Positions 24,846-34,550 of a stretch of DNA of 64,000 bases are shown one piece after another (position 1 is the stretch's first letter; every line of letters begins with the position of its first letter). Where the stretch lies: contig NZ_JANHAV010000001.1 of the NCBI RefSeq assembly GCF_024464655.1, positions 124,001-188,000 of the forward strand, read 5' to 3'. The translations under genes and the position numbers were made by a program. The notes below the pieces were generated by a model. That model did no database searches and had not been told where the DNA came from. It saw only the letters and a list, made by a program, of their open reading frames with translations. This stretch comes from Halobellus inordinatus. GTDB lineage: Archaea > Halobacteriota > Halobacteria > Halobacteriales > Haloferacaceae.

Positions 24846-26273
24846 GTGATCGGACTGGTCGTCAGCCGCGCCGACTCCGCCTCGGTCGCGATCGGCGAGG
24901 CACTCCGCTCGCTCGTCGAGTGGGAGACGCGCGAGGACACCGCGCGCAGCGACGCCGACGGTGGTGGGACGTACTACCGCTACGAGGACTTCGAGCTCCG
25001 GGAGTTCGACGCCTGGCACCTCGAACTCGACGGCGTCGCGGCCGCCTTTTCGGAACAGCCCGCTTTCGTCGCCTTTCTCTCGCGGCACTCGGGTGATACC
25101 GGCCCGCTCCTGACAGCGCACTTCACGGGGAACTTCGGGCCGGCCGAACACGGCGGTGAACCGGGCGAGCTGGCTCGCACGTGTCCGAACGTCCAGCGAG
25201 CGGTCGTCGAGGCGTTCGACCGCCACGCGCCCGAGGGCTACGACGTCGGCATCGAGTGCACGCACCACGGCCCGAGCGACGTCGGCGCCCCTTCCCTGTT
25301 CGTGGAACTCGGCAGCAGCGAGACCGAGTGGGACGACCCCGAGGGTGCCGCGGCCGTCGCCCGCGCAGTGCTTTCGCTTTCGGGGACGGCTCCGGACGCA
25401 ACGCGGTCCGTCGACGCTGCCCCGACCGGCGGCGCCGACTCGGGCCACGAACCGCGACAGATCGTCGGATTCGGCGGTGGCCACTACGCACCCCAGTTCG
25501 AACGGGTCCTCCGCGAGACGGACTGGGCGATCGGCCACATCGGTGCCGACTGGGTCCTCCAGTCGATGGGCGCACCCGAGGCGAACGCGGCGGTCGTCGA
25601 CCAGGCGTTCGAGCAGTCGGCGGCGACACGCGCGCTCGTCGCCGCCGACGATCCCGAACTCGAAGCCGTCATCGACGACCTCGGCTACCGCGTCGTCGGC
25701 GAGACGTGGCTCCGCGTCACGACCGACGTCGACCTCGACCTCGTCGAAACCATCGAAGCAGCGCTCTCGCCGATCGACGCCGGACTTCGGCTCGGGACCC
25801 CGGCGAAAGACGCCACCGACGACGTGGCCGACCGCGACGCCTTCGACGTCGTCTCGCTCCCCGACGACCTCCTCGCGGAGGCCTCGGGCATCGACCAGGC
25901 GGCGACGATGGAGGCCGCAAGCGCCACGCTCCTCGCCTTCGAGACGGTCGAAGGCGGGACGAAACCCCAGGGGAATGCCGCTGTCGGCGACGTCAGCGCT
26001 CTCGACGCGCTCGCTGACGCGCTCGCGTCCATCCTCGAATCGAAGTACGACGAGGTCCGGAGGGAGGACGGCCGCGTCGTCGCGACGCGAGAGACGTTCG
26101 ACCCGGCGGCGGCAGCCGAGTTGGGCGTCCCGGAGGGGCCGGCCTTCGGCCGACTGTCCGCGGGCGAGACCGTGGAGGTCGACGGACGCGAGGTCACGCC
26201 CGCGGAGGTCCACGCCGAGGAGACCGTAACGTTCCCGGTCGGCAGCGCGCCCCGGCCGACGAACTCGCCGTAG
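24846..26273 (+). CDS. dtdA: D-aminoacyl-tRNA deacylase, archaeal type
   Basis: 475 residues from GTG 24846, 28 bp after a TATA-like gagagtttttata. The DtdA motifs are PLLTAHFTGNFGPAEHGG (about 95-112), YDVGIECTHHGPSDVGAPSLFVELGS (about 132-157), and FGGGHYAPQFERV (about 217-229), with the conserved His and Glu residues. The enzyme frees tRNA from D-amino acids such as D-Tyr. Bacterial Dtd is unrelated. Residues 285-475 are a long haloarchaeal extension with acidic low-complexity content. Confidence 0.92.
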   Translation: MIGLVVSRADSASVAIGEALRSLVEWETREDTARSDADGGGTYYRYEDFELREFDAWHLELDGVAAAFSEQPAFVAFLSRHSGDTGPLLTAHFTGNFGPAEHGGEPGELARTCPNVQRAVVEAFDRHAPEGYDVGIECTHHGPSDVGAPSLFVELGSSETEWDDPEGAAAVARAVLSLSGTAPDATRSVDAAPTGGADSGHEPRQIVGFGGGHYAPQFERVLRETDWAIGHIGADWVLQSMGAPEANAAVVDQAFEQSAATRALVAADDPELEAVIDDLGYRVVGETWLRVTTDVDLDLVETIEAALSPIDAGLRLGTPAKDATDDVADRDAFDVVSLPDDLLAEASGIDQAATMEAASATLLAFETVEGGTKPQGNAAVGDVSALDALADALASILESKYDEVRREDGRVVATRETFDPAAAAELGVPEGPAFGRLSAGETVEVDGREVTPAEVHAEETVTFPVGSAPRPTNSP

Positions 26274-26485
26274 TCTGTGCGTCGCATTCGGAGTCGTACG
26301 GCCGCCGACTCCGGACCGATTCGGGCGTCGATAGCAGTCGATCTGACTGGCGACTCCCAGTGGATCATCCCCCTCGCCCCCGGGAACTCCGCCGAACCCC
26401 CGCGTCAAGCCACCTGAGCGTCAGACGCGTGTCCGACGAAAGGGGGAAAGATAATTAGGCTGTATTCGGTACGAATGGCCATACT

Positions 26486-27646
26486 ATGGACTCCATCGTC
26501 GACGATGCGATAGACGAGGCCGAGGAGACGGGGGATGGGAACGCCGTCGACGCACCCACGGGCGGGGAGATGCCCCGCACCGGAACGATGACCGACGAGG
26601 AACTGCAGGAAGTCCTCGTCGACCTCCAGACTGACATCACGGTCGTCGGCTGCGGCGGCGCCGGCGGCAACACCGTCAACCGAATGCACGAAGAGGGCAT
26701 CGAGGGCGCGACGCTGGTCGCCGCCAACACCGACGTCCAGCACCTCGTAGAGATCGAAGCCGACACGAAGATCCTGATGGGCGAACAGAAGACGCAGGGC
26801 CGCGGCGCGGGCTCGCTCCCGCAGGTCGGCGAGGAAGCCGCCTTAGAGTCCCAAGAGGAGATCTACGACTCGATCGACGGCTCGGATATGGTGTTCGTCA
26901 CGGCCGGGCTCGGCGGCGGGACCGGCACCGGCTCGGCCCCGGTCGTCGCGAAGGCTGCTCGCGAGTCCGGCGCACTCACCATCGCCATCGTCACGACGCC
27001 GTTCACCGCCGAGGGCGAGGTCCGCCGGACCAACGCCGAAGCGGGGCTCGAACGCCTCCGCGACGTCGCCGACACCGTCATCGTCGTGCCGAACGACCGC
27101 CTGCTCGACGCGGTCGGCAAGCTTCCGGTTCGCCAGGCGTTCAAAGTCTCCGACGAGGTGCTGATGCGCTCGGTGAAGGGGATCACCGAACTCATCACAA
27201 AGCCCGGGCTGGTCAACCTCGACTTCGCCGACGTGAAGACCGTGATGGAGCGCGGCGGCGTCGCGATGATCGGCCTCGGCGAGTCCGACTCCGAATCGAA
27301 GGCCCAAGACTCCGTCAAGAGCGCGCTCCGCTCGCCGCTCTTGGACGTCGACATCTCGGGGGCGAACTCCGCGCTCGTAAACGTCACCGGCGGGTCGGAT
27401 ATGAGCATCGAGGAGGCCGAGGGCGTCGTCGAAGAGATCTACGACCGGATCGACCCCGACGCACGGATCATCTGGGGGACCTCCGTCGACGAGGAGATCG
27501 ACGGCACGATGCGGACGATGATCGTCGTCACGGGCGTCGAATCGCCGCAGATCTACGGCCGCAGCGACGACGACGAGGCCCAACCCCAACCGCAGGCCCC
27601 GCCACAGGGACAGGCCGGCGGCGCCGAGATCGACTACGTCGAATAG
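26486..27646 (+). CDS. ftsZ: Cell division protein FtsZ (FtsZ1-like)
   Basis: 386 residues. After an acidic 45-residue leader comes [15 protein letters not shown], the tubulin signature [16 protein letters not shown] (about 137-152), and the GTPase T7 loop [11 protein letters not shown]. The C-terminus is a Gln/Pro-rich linker and DYVE end. It forms the division ring. Haloarchaea usually carry two FtsZ proteins with separate roles; the link to secE and spt5 downstream is typical of FtsZ1. A TATA-like aagataatta lies 33 bp upstream. Confidence 0.93.
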   Translation: MDSIVDDAIDEAEETGDGNAVDAPTGGEMPRTGTMTDEELQEVLVDLQTDITVVGCGGAGGNTVNRMHEEGIEGATLVAANTDVQHLVEIEADTKILMGEQKTQGRGAGSLPQVGEEAALESQEEIYDSIDGSDMVFVTAGLGGGTGTGSAPVVAKAARESGALTIAIVTTPFTAEGEVRRTNAEAGLERLRDVADTVIVVPNDRLLDAVGKLPVRQAFKVSDEVLMRSVKGITELITKPGLVNLDFADVKTVMERGGVAMIGLGESDSESKAQDSVKSALRSPLLDVDISGANSALVNVTGGSDMSIEEAEGVVEEIYDRIDPDARIIWGTSVDEEIDGTMRTMIVVTGVESPQIYGRSDDDEAQPQPQAPPQGQAGGAEIDYVE

Positions 27647-27725
27647 CGACCCTATCCCCGTCGTGTGGTTCCGTCTCTCGGGACCCCCGACTGTTGGTTC
27701 CGTACTGCTGCTCTGGGACGTCCGG

Positions 27726-27736
27726 TTTTTTTTTTT
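27726..27736 (+). terminator. T-run terminator after ftsZ
   Basis: Eleven consecutive T residues, 80 bp after the ftsZ stop and 88 bp before secE. Archaeal intrinsic termination uses U-rich runs without need of a stem. It is the longest homopolymer in this G+C-rich window. It would separate ftsZ from the secE-spt5 message. Confidence 0.65.
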
Positions 27737-27823
27737 GCTTCATCACTTCCCTCCAGTGCTGCCGCAGCGCGAAGCGGGCATCAATAGATAGAAAAAGCCC
27801 GGCATACAAGCTACGGCACAACG

Positions 27824-27997
27824 ATGGACGTCAAGTACGACCTGACCAGCTACGTGCGGGTGCTGAAGCTGGCGAGCACCCCCTCGTGGGAGGAATTCTC
27901 ACAGATTGGTCTCATCGCCGGCGCCGGCATCGTTCTCGTCGGCTTCCTGGGCTTTCTCATCTACGCGGTGATGAGCTTCCTCCCGGGGGGTGTCTGA
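27824..27997 (+). CDS. secE: Preprotein translocase subunit SecE/Sec61-gamma
   Basis: 57 residues, [20 protein letters not shown] and one C-terminal transmembrane helix (about 27-52, [20 protein letters not shown]). This is the normal architecture of archaeal SecE, which clamps SecY in the membrane. The stop overlaps the first codons of spt5. An AT-rich patch (gatagaaaaagc) about 33 bp upstream may be its promoter. Confidence 0.93.
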   Translation: MDVKYDLTSYVRVLKLASTPSWEEFSQIGLIAGAGIVLVGFLGFLIYAVMSFLPGGV

Positions 27998-28451
27998 CGT
28001 GCCGATCTACTCGGTGAAGACGACCGCCAGCCAGGAGCGGACGGTCGCCGATATGATCGCCAACCGCGAGGAACCGGAGATCCACGCCGTGTTAGCTCCG
28101 GACTCGCTCACGAGCTACGTGATGGTGGAATCGGACAACGATGCCGTGATCACGCGCGTTCTCGAGGAGATTCCGCACGCTCGCGGCCTCGTCAAGAGCG
28201 GCGGGGAAGCCGGCCGCTCCTCGATCGCGGAAGTCGAGCACTTCCTCTCGCCGACGCCGGACGTCGAAGGCATCGCCGAGGGCGACATCGTCGAACTGAT
28301 CGCCGGTCCGTTCAAGGGCGAGAAGGCTCGCGTCCAGCGGATCGACGAGACGAAAGACCAGGTCACAGTCGAACTCTACGAGGCGACGGTTCCGATTCCG
28401 GTCACCGTCCGCGGCGACCAGATCCGCGTCCTCGACAGCGACGAGCGCTGA
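27990..28451 (+). CDS. spt5: Transcription elongation factor Spt5 (NusG family)
   Basis: 153 residues from GTG 27990, overlapping secE by 8 bp (another GTG lies at 27999). The NGN domain (about 1-90) has [18 protein letters not shown] and ends [10 protein letters not shown]; the KOW domain has [21 protein letters not shown]. Spt5 with Spt4 clamps RNA polymerase and increases processivity. The secE-spt5 pair is conserved in archaea. Confidence 0.95.
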   Translation: MSDVPIYSVKTTASQERTVADMIANREEPEIHAVLAPDSLTSYVMVESDNDAVITRVLEEIPHARGLVKSGGEAGRSSIAEVEHFLSPTPDVEGIAEGDIVELIAGPFKGEKARVQRIDETKDQVTVELYEATVPIPVTVRGDQIRVLDSDER

Positions 28452-28621
28452 GCCGTTTTCCCGCCGGTCGGTAGTGTCCACGTCGTCGTGAGAGCGGCCT
28501 GTGCGCAGTCGAGACGCGAAAACGGGCACTGGGTCGCAGTCTCAGGAGGGCGACGGCGACGACGATCCCGGCGTCTGCGGACGGGGCCTGGCGAATACGG
28601 ATGGGAGCGCTCCGGCGACGC

Positions 28622-28924
28622 TCACAGCGCGTCGCGCCGTTTGAGTTCTTCGACGACGTCCCGGAGGTTAGCTTCGTCTTCGATATCTGCCTTGATGTCT
28701 TCGCGGACGCGCACGGCCGTCGAATCTGCGTCGTAGGCGCGCACGTACTCCGCTCGGGAGTGTTCCTCGAAGGCGTGTCGGATCGCGAAGTAGCCGTCCG
28801 GGACGATGCTGCCACAGACCGTACACTCGTGGCGGGCGTGTTCCACCGTCTGGTGGATGATCGCGGACTCGACGTCCTCGAAGCGCTCCCCACAGTCGCC
28901 GATGCCGCACTTCCACAGGGACAT
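28622..28924 (-). CDS. C2H2-like zinc finger protein
   Basis: 100 residues from MSLWKCGIGDCGERFEDVES. Two linked zinc-finger-like units are visible: CGIGDC ... HQTVEH and CTVCGSIV ... HAFEEH, with Cys2His2 spacing. The C-terminus is a charged helix (IEDEANLRDVVEELKRRDAL). Single-gene haloarchaeal family, probably nucleic-acid or protein binding; role unknown. It is convergent with spt5 and diverges from the PHP gene. Confidence 0.75.
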   Translation of the reverse strand: MSLWKCGIGDCGERFEDVESAIIHQTVEHARHECTVCGSIVPDGYFAIRHAFEEHSRAEYVRAYDADSTAVRVREDIKADIEDEANLRDVVEELKRRDAL

Positions 28925-29013
28925 ATCGGAACGCACGCACAGGTCCGACAAAACCGTTCCGCAGCGGATGAGAAATAGAAATCACTAACCCGGCGCCGTG
29001 CAGACCGACGGAC

Positions 29014-29856
29014 GTGACCGACACGGCCGCGTCCGGACCGGACCAAACGAGTGACGCCGATTCGAACGTGGCGGCAGCCGTACGCACCGACGGCGGCGCG
29101 GCGACGACTACCCGAGTCGACCCTCACGTGAAGATCCTGAACGAGCGCGTCGTCGCTCGTGCGAAGGCACGCGGCCTCGACGTCTTGGTGTACGCGCCGC
29201 ATTTCGTCCGCCTGCCGACGATCCGCGAGCGCGCGGAACGCTTCTCGGACGACGACCTGCTCGTCGTCCCCGCCCGCGAGGTGTTCACCGGTTCCTGGCG
29301 GAATCGGAACCACGTCCTCGCGATCGGGCTCTCCGAGCCGGTCCCGGACTTCATCTCGCTCGCCGGCGCGCTCGCGGAGTTCGACAGACAGGACGCGGCC
29401 GTGCTCGTCCCCCACCCGAACTTCCTCAACGTGAGTCTCGACCGCGAGACGATCGCAGCCTTCGCCGAGCGAATCCACGCCGTCGAGACGCACAACTTCA
29501 AGGTACCCTCGCGGCAGAACCGCCACGCTCGAACCCTCGCGAACGACGTCGGTCTCCCGGGGTTCGGCTCCTCGTACGCCCACCTCCGCGGCAGCGTCGG
29601 CGAGGTGTGGACGACGTTCGAGCGCGCGATCGACTCCGCGACCGACCTCGTCGACGCGCTCCGAGAGCAAGCGCCCCGTCGCGTTCTCCGGCGCAGCGGC
29701 CTCGCTCACTCCGTTCGCGGACTGACCGAGTTCGCGCATCTGGGCTATGAGAACTCCTGGGGGAAGATCGACCGACTGTTTCTCTCGGGAATGGAGCCAA
29801 CCCATCCGGGACACGTCGCCTACGAAAATCGATTCGACGACGTCAGAGAGTACTGA
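29014..29856 (+). CDS. PHP-associated domain protein with degenerate metal motif
   Basis: 280 residues from GTG 29014. After a 35-residue acidic tail comes VDPHVKILNERVVARAKARG, which is where PHP phosphoesterases have the HxH metal motif; here it reads DPHVK, so only one His remains. Later pieces keep the fold: LVVPAREVFTG, VLVPHPNFLN and FGSSYAHLRGSVGEVWTTFE. Some PHP residues (His in PHP, Asp/His near GSSYAH) are still present. It may be a binding rather than catalytic protein. Neighbour: divergent zinc finger gene. Confidence 0.65.
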   Translation: MTDTAASGPDQTSDADSNVAAAVRTDGGAATTTRVDPHVKILNERVVARAKARGLDVLVYAPHFVRLPTIRERAERFSDDDLLVVPAREVFTGSWRNRNHVLAIGLSEPVPDFISLAGALAEFDRQDAAVLVPHPNFLNVSLDRETIAAFAERIHAVETHNFKVPSRQNRHARTLANDVGLPGFGSSYAHLRGSVGEVWTTFERAIDSATDLVDALREQAPRRVLRRSGLAHSVRGLTEFAHLGYENSWGKIDRLFLSGMEPTHPGHVAYENRFDDVREY

Positions 29857-29890
29857 CCTCCGTCTCGGAGACCGGTTCAGTGCTGTTCGT

Positions 29891-30457
29891 TCACAGTCCG
29901 ATGAGGACCCCGAACGTGCTCGTCGCCTCCGCCAGCGACGTGTCGAGCGCGAAGACGTAGTTGTGGACGAGCGCGAGCAACACCAGTTCGAGCACTGTCA
30001 CGAAGACCGTCACACGGATCGCCCAGCTGCTCGACGTCGCCACGCCGGTCGGGAGGTCGTACTCGGTTGCCGAAAGCGGGTAAAAGAGCGCGATCCCGCG
30101 CTTCGAGCCGACCATATCGAGGAGGTAGTGCGTCGCGACCCCGATCCAGACGAACTTGAGGTTCCCGAAGACGTAGGGAAACGCGAGGAAGATGGCCAGG
30201 ATCGGCAGATTGTGCAGCGTCTTTCGGTGGCGGCCGAACGCGGTGTCGACGTCGGGAAAGAGCGCGCCGAGGACGACCGGCAGCGACAGTTCCGCGACCG
30301 ACCAGGCGGTGTCGCTGGCGAGCGTCACGGCGGCGTCGACCGTGACGGCCCCGCTCTCCCCCCCGACGAGCGGTCCCGACGTCGGATCCACCGAGAGAAT
30401 CACCCCGAGTCCGATCGCGAGGATCGCCCCGTTCAGCACGTGCCCGTCTTTGTTCAT
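29891..30457 (-). CDS. DUF457-type membrane protein (YdjM-like)
   Basis: 188 residues with four hydrophobic segments (about 8-22, 58-70, 82-100 and 148-168). The family motif HVLNGAILAIGLG, GALFPDVDTAFGRHRKTLHN and IGVATHYLLDM contains the conserved His and Asp residues that led to annotation as metal-dependent hydrolases. The bacterial relative YdjM is a membrane protein of the SOS regulon. Function in archaea is unknown. The protein ends EATSTFGVLIGL. Confidence 0.8.
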   Translation of the reverse strand: MNKDGHVLNGAILAIGLGVILSVDPTSGPLVGGESGAVTVDAAVTLASDTAWSVAELSLPVVLGALFPDVDTAFGRHRKTLHNLPILAIFLAFPYVFGNLKFVWIGVATHYLLDMVGSKRGIALFYPLSATEYDLPTGVATSSSWAIRVTVFVTVLELVLLALVHNYVFALDTSLAEATSTFGVLIGL

Positions 30458-30549
30458 CGGCTGTGAGTCTGCGTGCCGCCCCTACAAACGTTGTGTCTCA
30501 TCGAGCGCCGCGCCGTCGGCCACTTTCTCACCCCGTCAGACCGTCCCGA

Positions 30550-31062
30550 CTACGCCTCCACGGCGACGAGGAGTGTTTCGAGCGCCTGCCGTGCGATCTG
30601 CTCTTTGATTTCGGTTCGACTGCCGTCGAACTCGTAGCGCTCGACGCGCGTGTAGGACTCCCCTGTTCCCCACTCGCCCCGATAGGCGACGCCGATGAAG
30701 ACGGTCCCGACCGGCTTCTCTGCCGTGCCGCCGTCCGGCCCGGCGATCCCGGTGGTCGAGATTCCCCAGTCGGTCCCGGCGGTGTCGCGGACGCCGGCCG
30801 CCATCTCGTGGGCCACCGGCTCCGAGACCGCCCCGTGTTCGTCCAGCGACTCCCGTGAGACGCCGAGCGCAGTCAGTTTCGCGTCGTAGGAGTACGTCAC
30901 CAGCGAACGGTCGAAGTAGTCCGAAGAGCCGGGGATGTCGGTCAGGAGCGACCCGATCAGGCCGCCCGTGCACGACTCGGCGACGGCGACCGTCTCGCCC
31001 GTCTCGCGGAGGGCGTCGCCGACGCGGACTTCGATCGGGGGATCGGATGCGAACTCTCGCAT
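30550..31062 (-). CDS. CinA C-terminal family protein (nicotinamide-nucleotide amidase)
   Basis: 170 residues from ATG 31062. The CinA signature is AVAESCTGGLIGSLLTDIPGSS (residues about 24-45), followed by FDRSLVTYS, HGAVSEPVAHEMA, and STTGIAGPDGGTAEKPVGTVFIGV. The family deamidates NMN to nicotinate mononucleotide (PncC activity) and salvages pyridine nucleotides. This is the stand-alone C-terminal domain without the N-terminal MoaB-like part. It is divergent from the aminotransferase at 31151. Confidence 0.88.
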   Translation of the reverse strand: MREFASDPPIEVRVGDALRETGETVAVAESCTGGLIGSLLTDIPGSSDYFDRSLVTYSYDAKLTALGVSRESLDEHGAVSEPVAHEMAAGVRDTAGTDWGISTTGIAGPDGGTAEKPVGTVFIGVAYRGEWGTGESYTRVERYEFDGSRTEIKEQIARQALETLLVAVEA

Positions 31063-31150
31063 ACCCGTGTGGTGGGCGGCGAACAGTAAAGAACGCCCGC
31101 ACGGCGCGGTCGAAAAACACACCCTTCTCGCATCCGTCGCCGCAGACGAG

Positions 31151-32272
31151 ATGACAGAGACGGACGACGCGTACGACGAACCGCTCTTCTACCGCGTCAT
31201 CCAGTACGCCGTCGCCGCCGACCGCGACGTCGTGACGATGGTCTCGGGCAACCCCGACTGGGGACCACCGGAGGCGCTCCGAGATGGACTCGAATCCTAC
31301 GCCGACAGCGACCCGCGAGACTTCCAGTACCCGGCGAGCGAGGGGCTCGGTGCGCTTCGCGAGGTGATCGCTGAACGGCGGAACGTCGACGAATCGCGGC
31401 TGGTCGTCACCAACGGCGCGGCCGAGGCCAACTACCTCGCGATGGCGGAGGCGATAGAGCGTGGGTCGGGCTCGGAGTTCCTCCTGACCGACCCCGTCTA
31501 CCCGTACTACCCGGGGAAGGCGACGATGCTCGGCGGCGACGTGACGCGCGTGCCCGTCCACGACGACGGCCACGTCGACGTCGCGGGGATGCGCGAGGCG
31601 GCCTCGTCCGACACGGCGATGATCGTGCTCAACACGCCGAACAACCCCACCGGCACCGTCTACAGCCGCGACGCCGTCGACGAAATCGCGGACGTCGCTG
31701 CCGAGCACGACGCCCTCCTCCTCGTCGACGAGGTGTACGACCACTTCGACTTCACCGGACGCTTCGAGAGCGCGCTCACGCTCGACCGCGAGCACGTCGT
31801 CGTCACTTCGTCGTTCTCGAAGTCGATGGGGATCACGGGCTTTCGCGTCGGCTACGGCGTCTTCCCCGACCACCTCGTCGGCGACGCGAGAGCGCGGCAT
31901 ATGCTCGTCAACGTCACCGGGAGCCGCCCCGCGCAGGCGGCCGTCGCCAACGCCTTACAGGAGACGCCTCCGTCGTACTACGAGTCCGTCCGCGACACGC
32001 TCCGCGAGCGGATCGACGCGTTCACCGACGCGCTCGACGCGGCCGGCGCGGACTACACCACCCCGGAGGGCGCGTTCTACGTCCTGGCGCGCTTCGAGGA
32101 CTTCCCGGGGACGATGGCGAACGTCGAGCGGCTGATCGACGAGGCCGGGGTCGCGGGGATGCCCGGCGAAGCGTTCGGCGAGGCCTACGACGACTGGATC
32201 CGCTTTGCGCTCTGTACCGACCGGGCGGCGGAGGCGGCGGACCGACTCGCCGCGTACTTCGACGACCGCTGA
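31151..32272 (+). CDS. Class I/II aminotransferase
   Basis: 373 residues of fold-type I PLP enzyme. Visible are the substrate loop (VTMVSGNPDWGPP), NGAAEANYLAMAEAI, NTPNNPTGTVYS (Asn that binds PLP O3'), LLVDEVYDHF (Asp), and the Schiff-base lysine in SSFSKSMGITGFRVGY (about 219-234). The C-terminal Arg that holds the carboxylate is in DWIRFALC. It belongs to the aspartate aminotransferase superfamily; the donor and acceptor are not evident. The ATG is chosen where PLP-fold homology begins. Confidence 0.88.
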   Translation: MTETDDAYDEPLFYRVIQYAVAADRDVVTMVSGNPDWGPPEALRDGLESYADSDPRDFQYPASEGLGALREVIAERRNVDESRLVVTNGAAEANYLAMAEAIERGSGSEFLLTDPVYPYYPGKATMLGGDVTRVPVHDDGHVDVAGMREAASSDTAMIVLNTPNNPTGTVYSRDAVDEIADVAAEHDALLLVDEVYDHFDFTGRFESALTLDREHVVVTSSFSKSMGITGFRVGYGVFPDHLVGDARARHMLVNVTGSRPAQAAVANALQETPPSYYESVRDTLRERIDAFTDALDAAGADYTTPEGAFYVLARFEDFPGTMANVERLIDEAGVAGMPGEAFGEAYDDWIRFALCTDRAAEAADRLAAYFDDR

Positions 32273-32378
32273 AGGCTGCGGGCGGTGCAAGCGTACGCTG
32301 AGCGGACCGCGTTGGCTCGGGCGACTCTCGCATCCGCCGACCGAGAAGTACACAAGTCCGCATCTCGTCCCCCCTCGT

Positions 32379-33659
32379 ATGTCGAGTATCGACGTCGACG
32401 CCGCCGACGAGGGCGACGACGCGCGTACCGAGAGCGACTCGCCGGAGGAGAGCCACGACCACACCGTCGACGTCGAGGCGGTCGATCACGTCGACCCGAT
32501 CGAAGACGCCGAGGACGCGACGGGGCTGCCCGACCAGGTCGACGCTCCCGACTACGTCCTCTACGGCGGGAAAGGGGGAGTCGGCAAGACGACGATGGCG
32601 GCCTCGACGGCGCTCGCCTCCGCGGCCGCGGGCACGGCTACGCTCGTCGTCTCTACGGACCCGGCGCACTCGCTGTCGGACACGCTCGACGTCGACGTGC
32701 CGGCCGAGCCGACGCGGATTCGCGAGGACATCCCGCTGTACGCCGCCGAGATCGATCCGGACTCGGTCGTCGCCGGCCCGTTCGGCGACGAGGCCGGACC
32801 GGGGGCGGCCGGATCGGGCGCTGCGGGCGATGCGGGCGCAGGAGCCGGGTTCGGATCTGACGCCGACGCCAGCAGCGGATTCGATCAGAACGCGGACGTC
32901 GAGGACAACCCCTTCGCCGGCGGCGACGCGGCGGGCGCAGGGGCGTCGCCCTTCGGCGACCTCGGCGGGATGGAGGACCTCATCGGCGGCGCGATGGGGC
33001 CGGGGTCGATGCCCGGCGCCGACGAGGCGGCGGCGATGCAGCAACTGATGGAGTACCTCGACGACCCCCGATTCGACCGGGTCGTCGTCGACACCGCACC
33101 CACGGGGCACACGCTCCGACTGCTCGAACTCCCGGAACTGATGGACTCGATGGTCGGCCGCATCGCGAAGTTCCGCCAGCAGTTCTCGGGGATGATGGAG
33201 GGCGTCAAAGGAATGTTCGGGATGGGCAACGAGGAGAACGCCGCCGCGCCCGACCTCGACGAACTCCGCGAGCGGATCGAACGCCTCCGGACCGTCCTGC
33301 GCGATCCCGCGAAGACGGACTTCCGCGTGGTGATGATTCCCGAGGAGATGAGCGTCGTCGAGTCCGAGCGCCTCGTCGAGCGCCTCGACGGCTACGGCAT
33401 CCCCGTCCAGACGCTCGTCGTCAACCGCGTGATGGAGGACCTCGCTGAGGTGACGAGCGCCGACGTCGACGACCGCTGGGTGGTCTCGCCGGACTTAGAG
33501 CACTGTGAGTTCTGTCAGCGTCGCTGGCAGGTCCAGCAGGACGCCATCGGTCGCGCGACCGAACTGTTCAGGAGTCGGGACGTAAAGCGCGTGCCGCTTC
33601 TGGCCGAAGAAGTGCGCGGCGAGCGGGCGCTCCGCGTCGTCGCGGCGTGTCTGGAGTAG
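32379..33659 (+). CDS. Get3/ArsA family ATPase with Gly/Ala-rich insert
   Basis: 426 residues. After an acidic 55-residue leader come the P-loop YGGKGGVGKTTMAASTALA (Lys70), switch I VSTDPAHSLSD, and VVVDTAPTGHTLRLLELPE (switch II). A CxxC pair (Cys376 and Cys379 in HCEFC) matches the zinc-binding dimer site of Get3. Residues about 136-215 are a low-complexity stretch rich in Gly, Ala, Asp and Ser, inside the region where Get3 has its helical client-binding part. The protein likely targets tail-anchored membrane proteins or acts in anion transport; the first is inferred from the zinc motif. Confidence 0.85.
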   Translation: MSSIDVDAADEGDDARTESDSPEESHDHTVDVEAVDHVDPIEDAEDATGLPDQVDAPDYVLYGGKGGVGKTTMAASTALASAAAGTATLVVSTDPAHSLSDTLDVDVPAEPTRIREDIPLYAAEIDPDSVVAGPFGDEAGPGAAGSGAAGDAGAGAGFGSDADASSGFDQNADVEDNPFAGGDAAGAGASPFGDLGGMEDLIGGAMGPGSMPGADEAAAMQQLMEYLDDPRFDRVVVDTAPTGHTLRLLELPELMDSMVGRIAKFRQQFSGMMEGVKGMFGMGNEENAAAPDLDELRERIERLRTVLRDPAKTDFRVVMIPEEMSVVESERLVERLDGYGIPVQTLVVNRVMEDLAEVTSADVDDRWVVSPDLEHCEFCQRRWQVQQDAIGRATELFRSRDVKRVPLLAEEVRGERALRVVAACLE

Positions 33660-33680
33660 CGAAACGCGCAGAACCGCACG

Positions 33681-34550
33681 CTAGAGCTTTCTGAGGTACC
33701 GGTAGGCGGTGTCGAGCCACCGCGCAGGGAGGTGTCGCGCCAGCACCGAGATCCGCGCGGCCGTCCCGGGCTGATACCGGGGTCGTGGCTTCGTCGAGGA
33801 GGCGGCGTCGAGGATGTCCTCTGCGACGCGCTCGGCCGAGATTGCGCCGAGTCCGCCGCCGCCGATCAGTTGCGTGTCCGAGAAGAGTTCGTAGAACGAC
33901 TCGTACGCGCCCGAGCGTTCGATGCCCGGGATGTCGTCGGCGTCGTCGCCGTCGCCTCTGTCCCCGTCGTCGCCGTGGACCTCACGCTCTGCGCGGTCTG
34001 TGAACTGCGTCTCGACCGGGCCGGGTTCGACGACGACGACGTCGATGCCGTACTCGTCGACCTCGTTGCGGAGCGCGTCGCTCATCGCTTCGAGCGCGAA
34101 CTTCGACCCCGCGTAGATGCCGCCGCCGGGGAACGAGACCCGCCCCGCCGCGCTGGAGACGTTCACGACGGTGCCGTCCTCCTGTTCGCGCATATGCGGG
34201 AGGACCGCGCGGAGCAGTCGATGCGGCCAGTAGACGTTCACGTCGAACTGCCGGTGGACCTGCTCGGTGGGGACGTCTTCGACCGGCCCCATCTGCCCGA
34301 AGCCGGCGTTGTTGACGAGACAGGAGATGTGGCCCTCCTCTTCGATGATGCGGTCGACTACGCGGTCGACGTCGTCTTGGTCAGTGACGTCCAGGGTGGC
34401 GATGTTGCAGCCCTTCTCACCGAGCGTCTCGATGTCTGCTGGGTTGCGGGCCGTGGCGTAGACGCACCAGTCCTCCTCGAGGAAGGCGAGCGCCGTGGCG
34501 CGGCCGATGCCGGACGAACAGCCGGTGATGAGGACCGTCTTCGGATGCAC
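33681..34550 (-). CDS. Short-chain dehydrogenase/reductase
   Basis: 289 residues from GTG 34550, right before the Rossmann motif TVLITGCSSGIGRATAL. Catalytic residues are Asn in LVNNAGFG, Ser in VVNVSSAAGR and Tyr-x3-Lys in GGIYAGSKFALE. TARNPADIETLGEKG is the cofactor-preference loop. A variable acidic insert (about 195-215, DDGDRGDGDDADD) is halophile-specific. Substrate not predictable. It converges with the Get3-like gene and diverges from malQ. Confidence 0.88.
   Translation of the reverse strand: MHPKTVLITGCSSGIGRATALAFLEEDWCVYATARNPADIETLGEKGCNIATLDVTDQDDVDRVVDRIIEEEGHISCLVNNAGFGQMGPVEDVPTEQVHRQFDVNVYWPHRLLRAVLPHMREQEDGTVVNVSSAAGRVSFPGGGIYAGSKFALEAMSDALRNEVDEYGIDVVVVEPGPVETQFTDRAEREVHGDDGDRGDGDDADDIPGIERSGAYESFYELFSDTQLIGGGGLGAISAERVAEDILDAASSTKPRPRYQPGTAARISVLARHLPARWLDTAYRYLRKL

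Noticed and set aside
23469-26408. 979-residue open frame on the minus strand across the exchanger and dtdA genes
   Set aside because: It is a shadow frame produced by high third-position G+C. It has no family motif and the opposite strand has two recognisable proteins.
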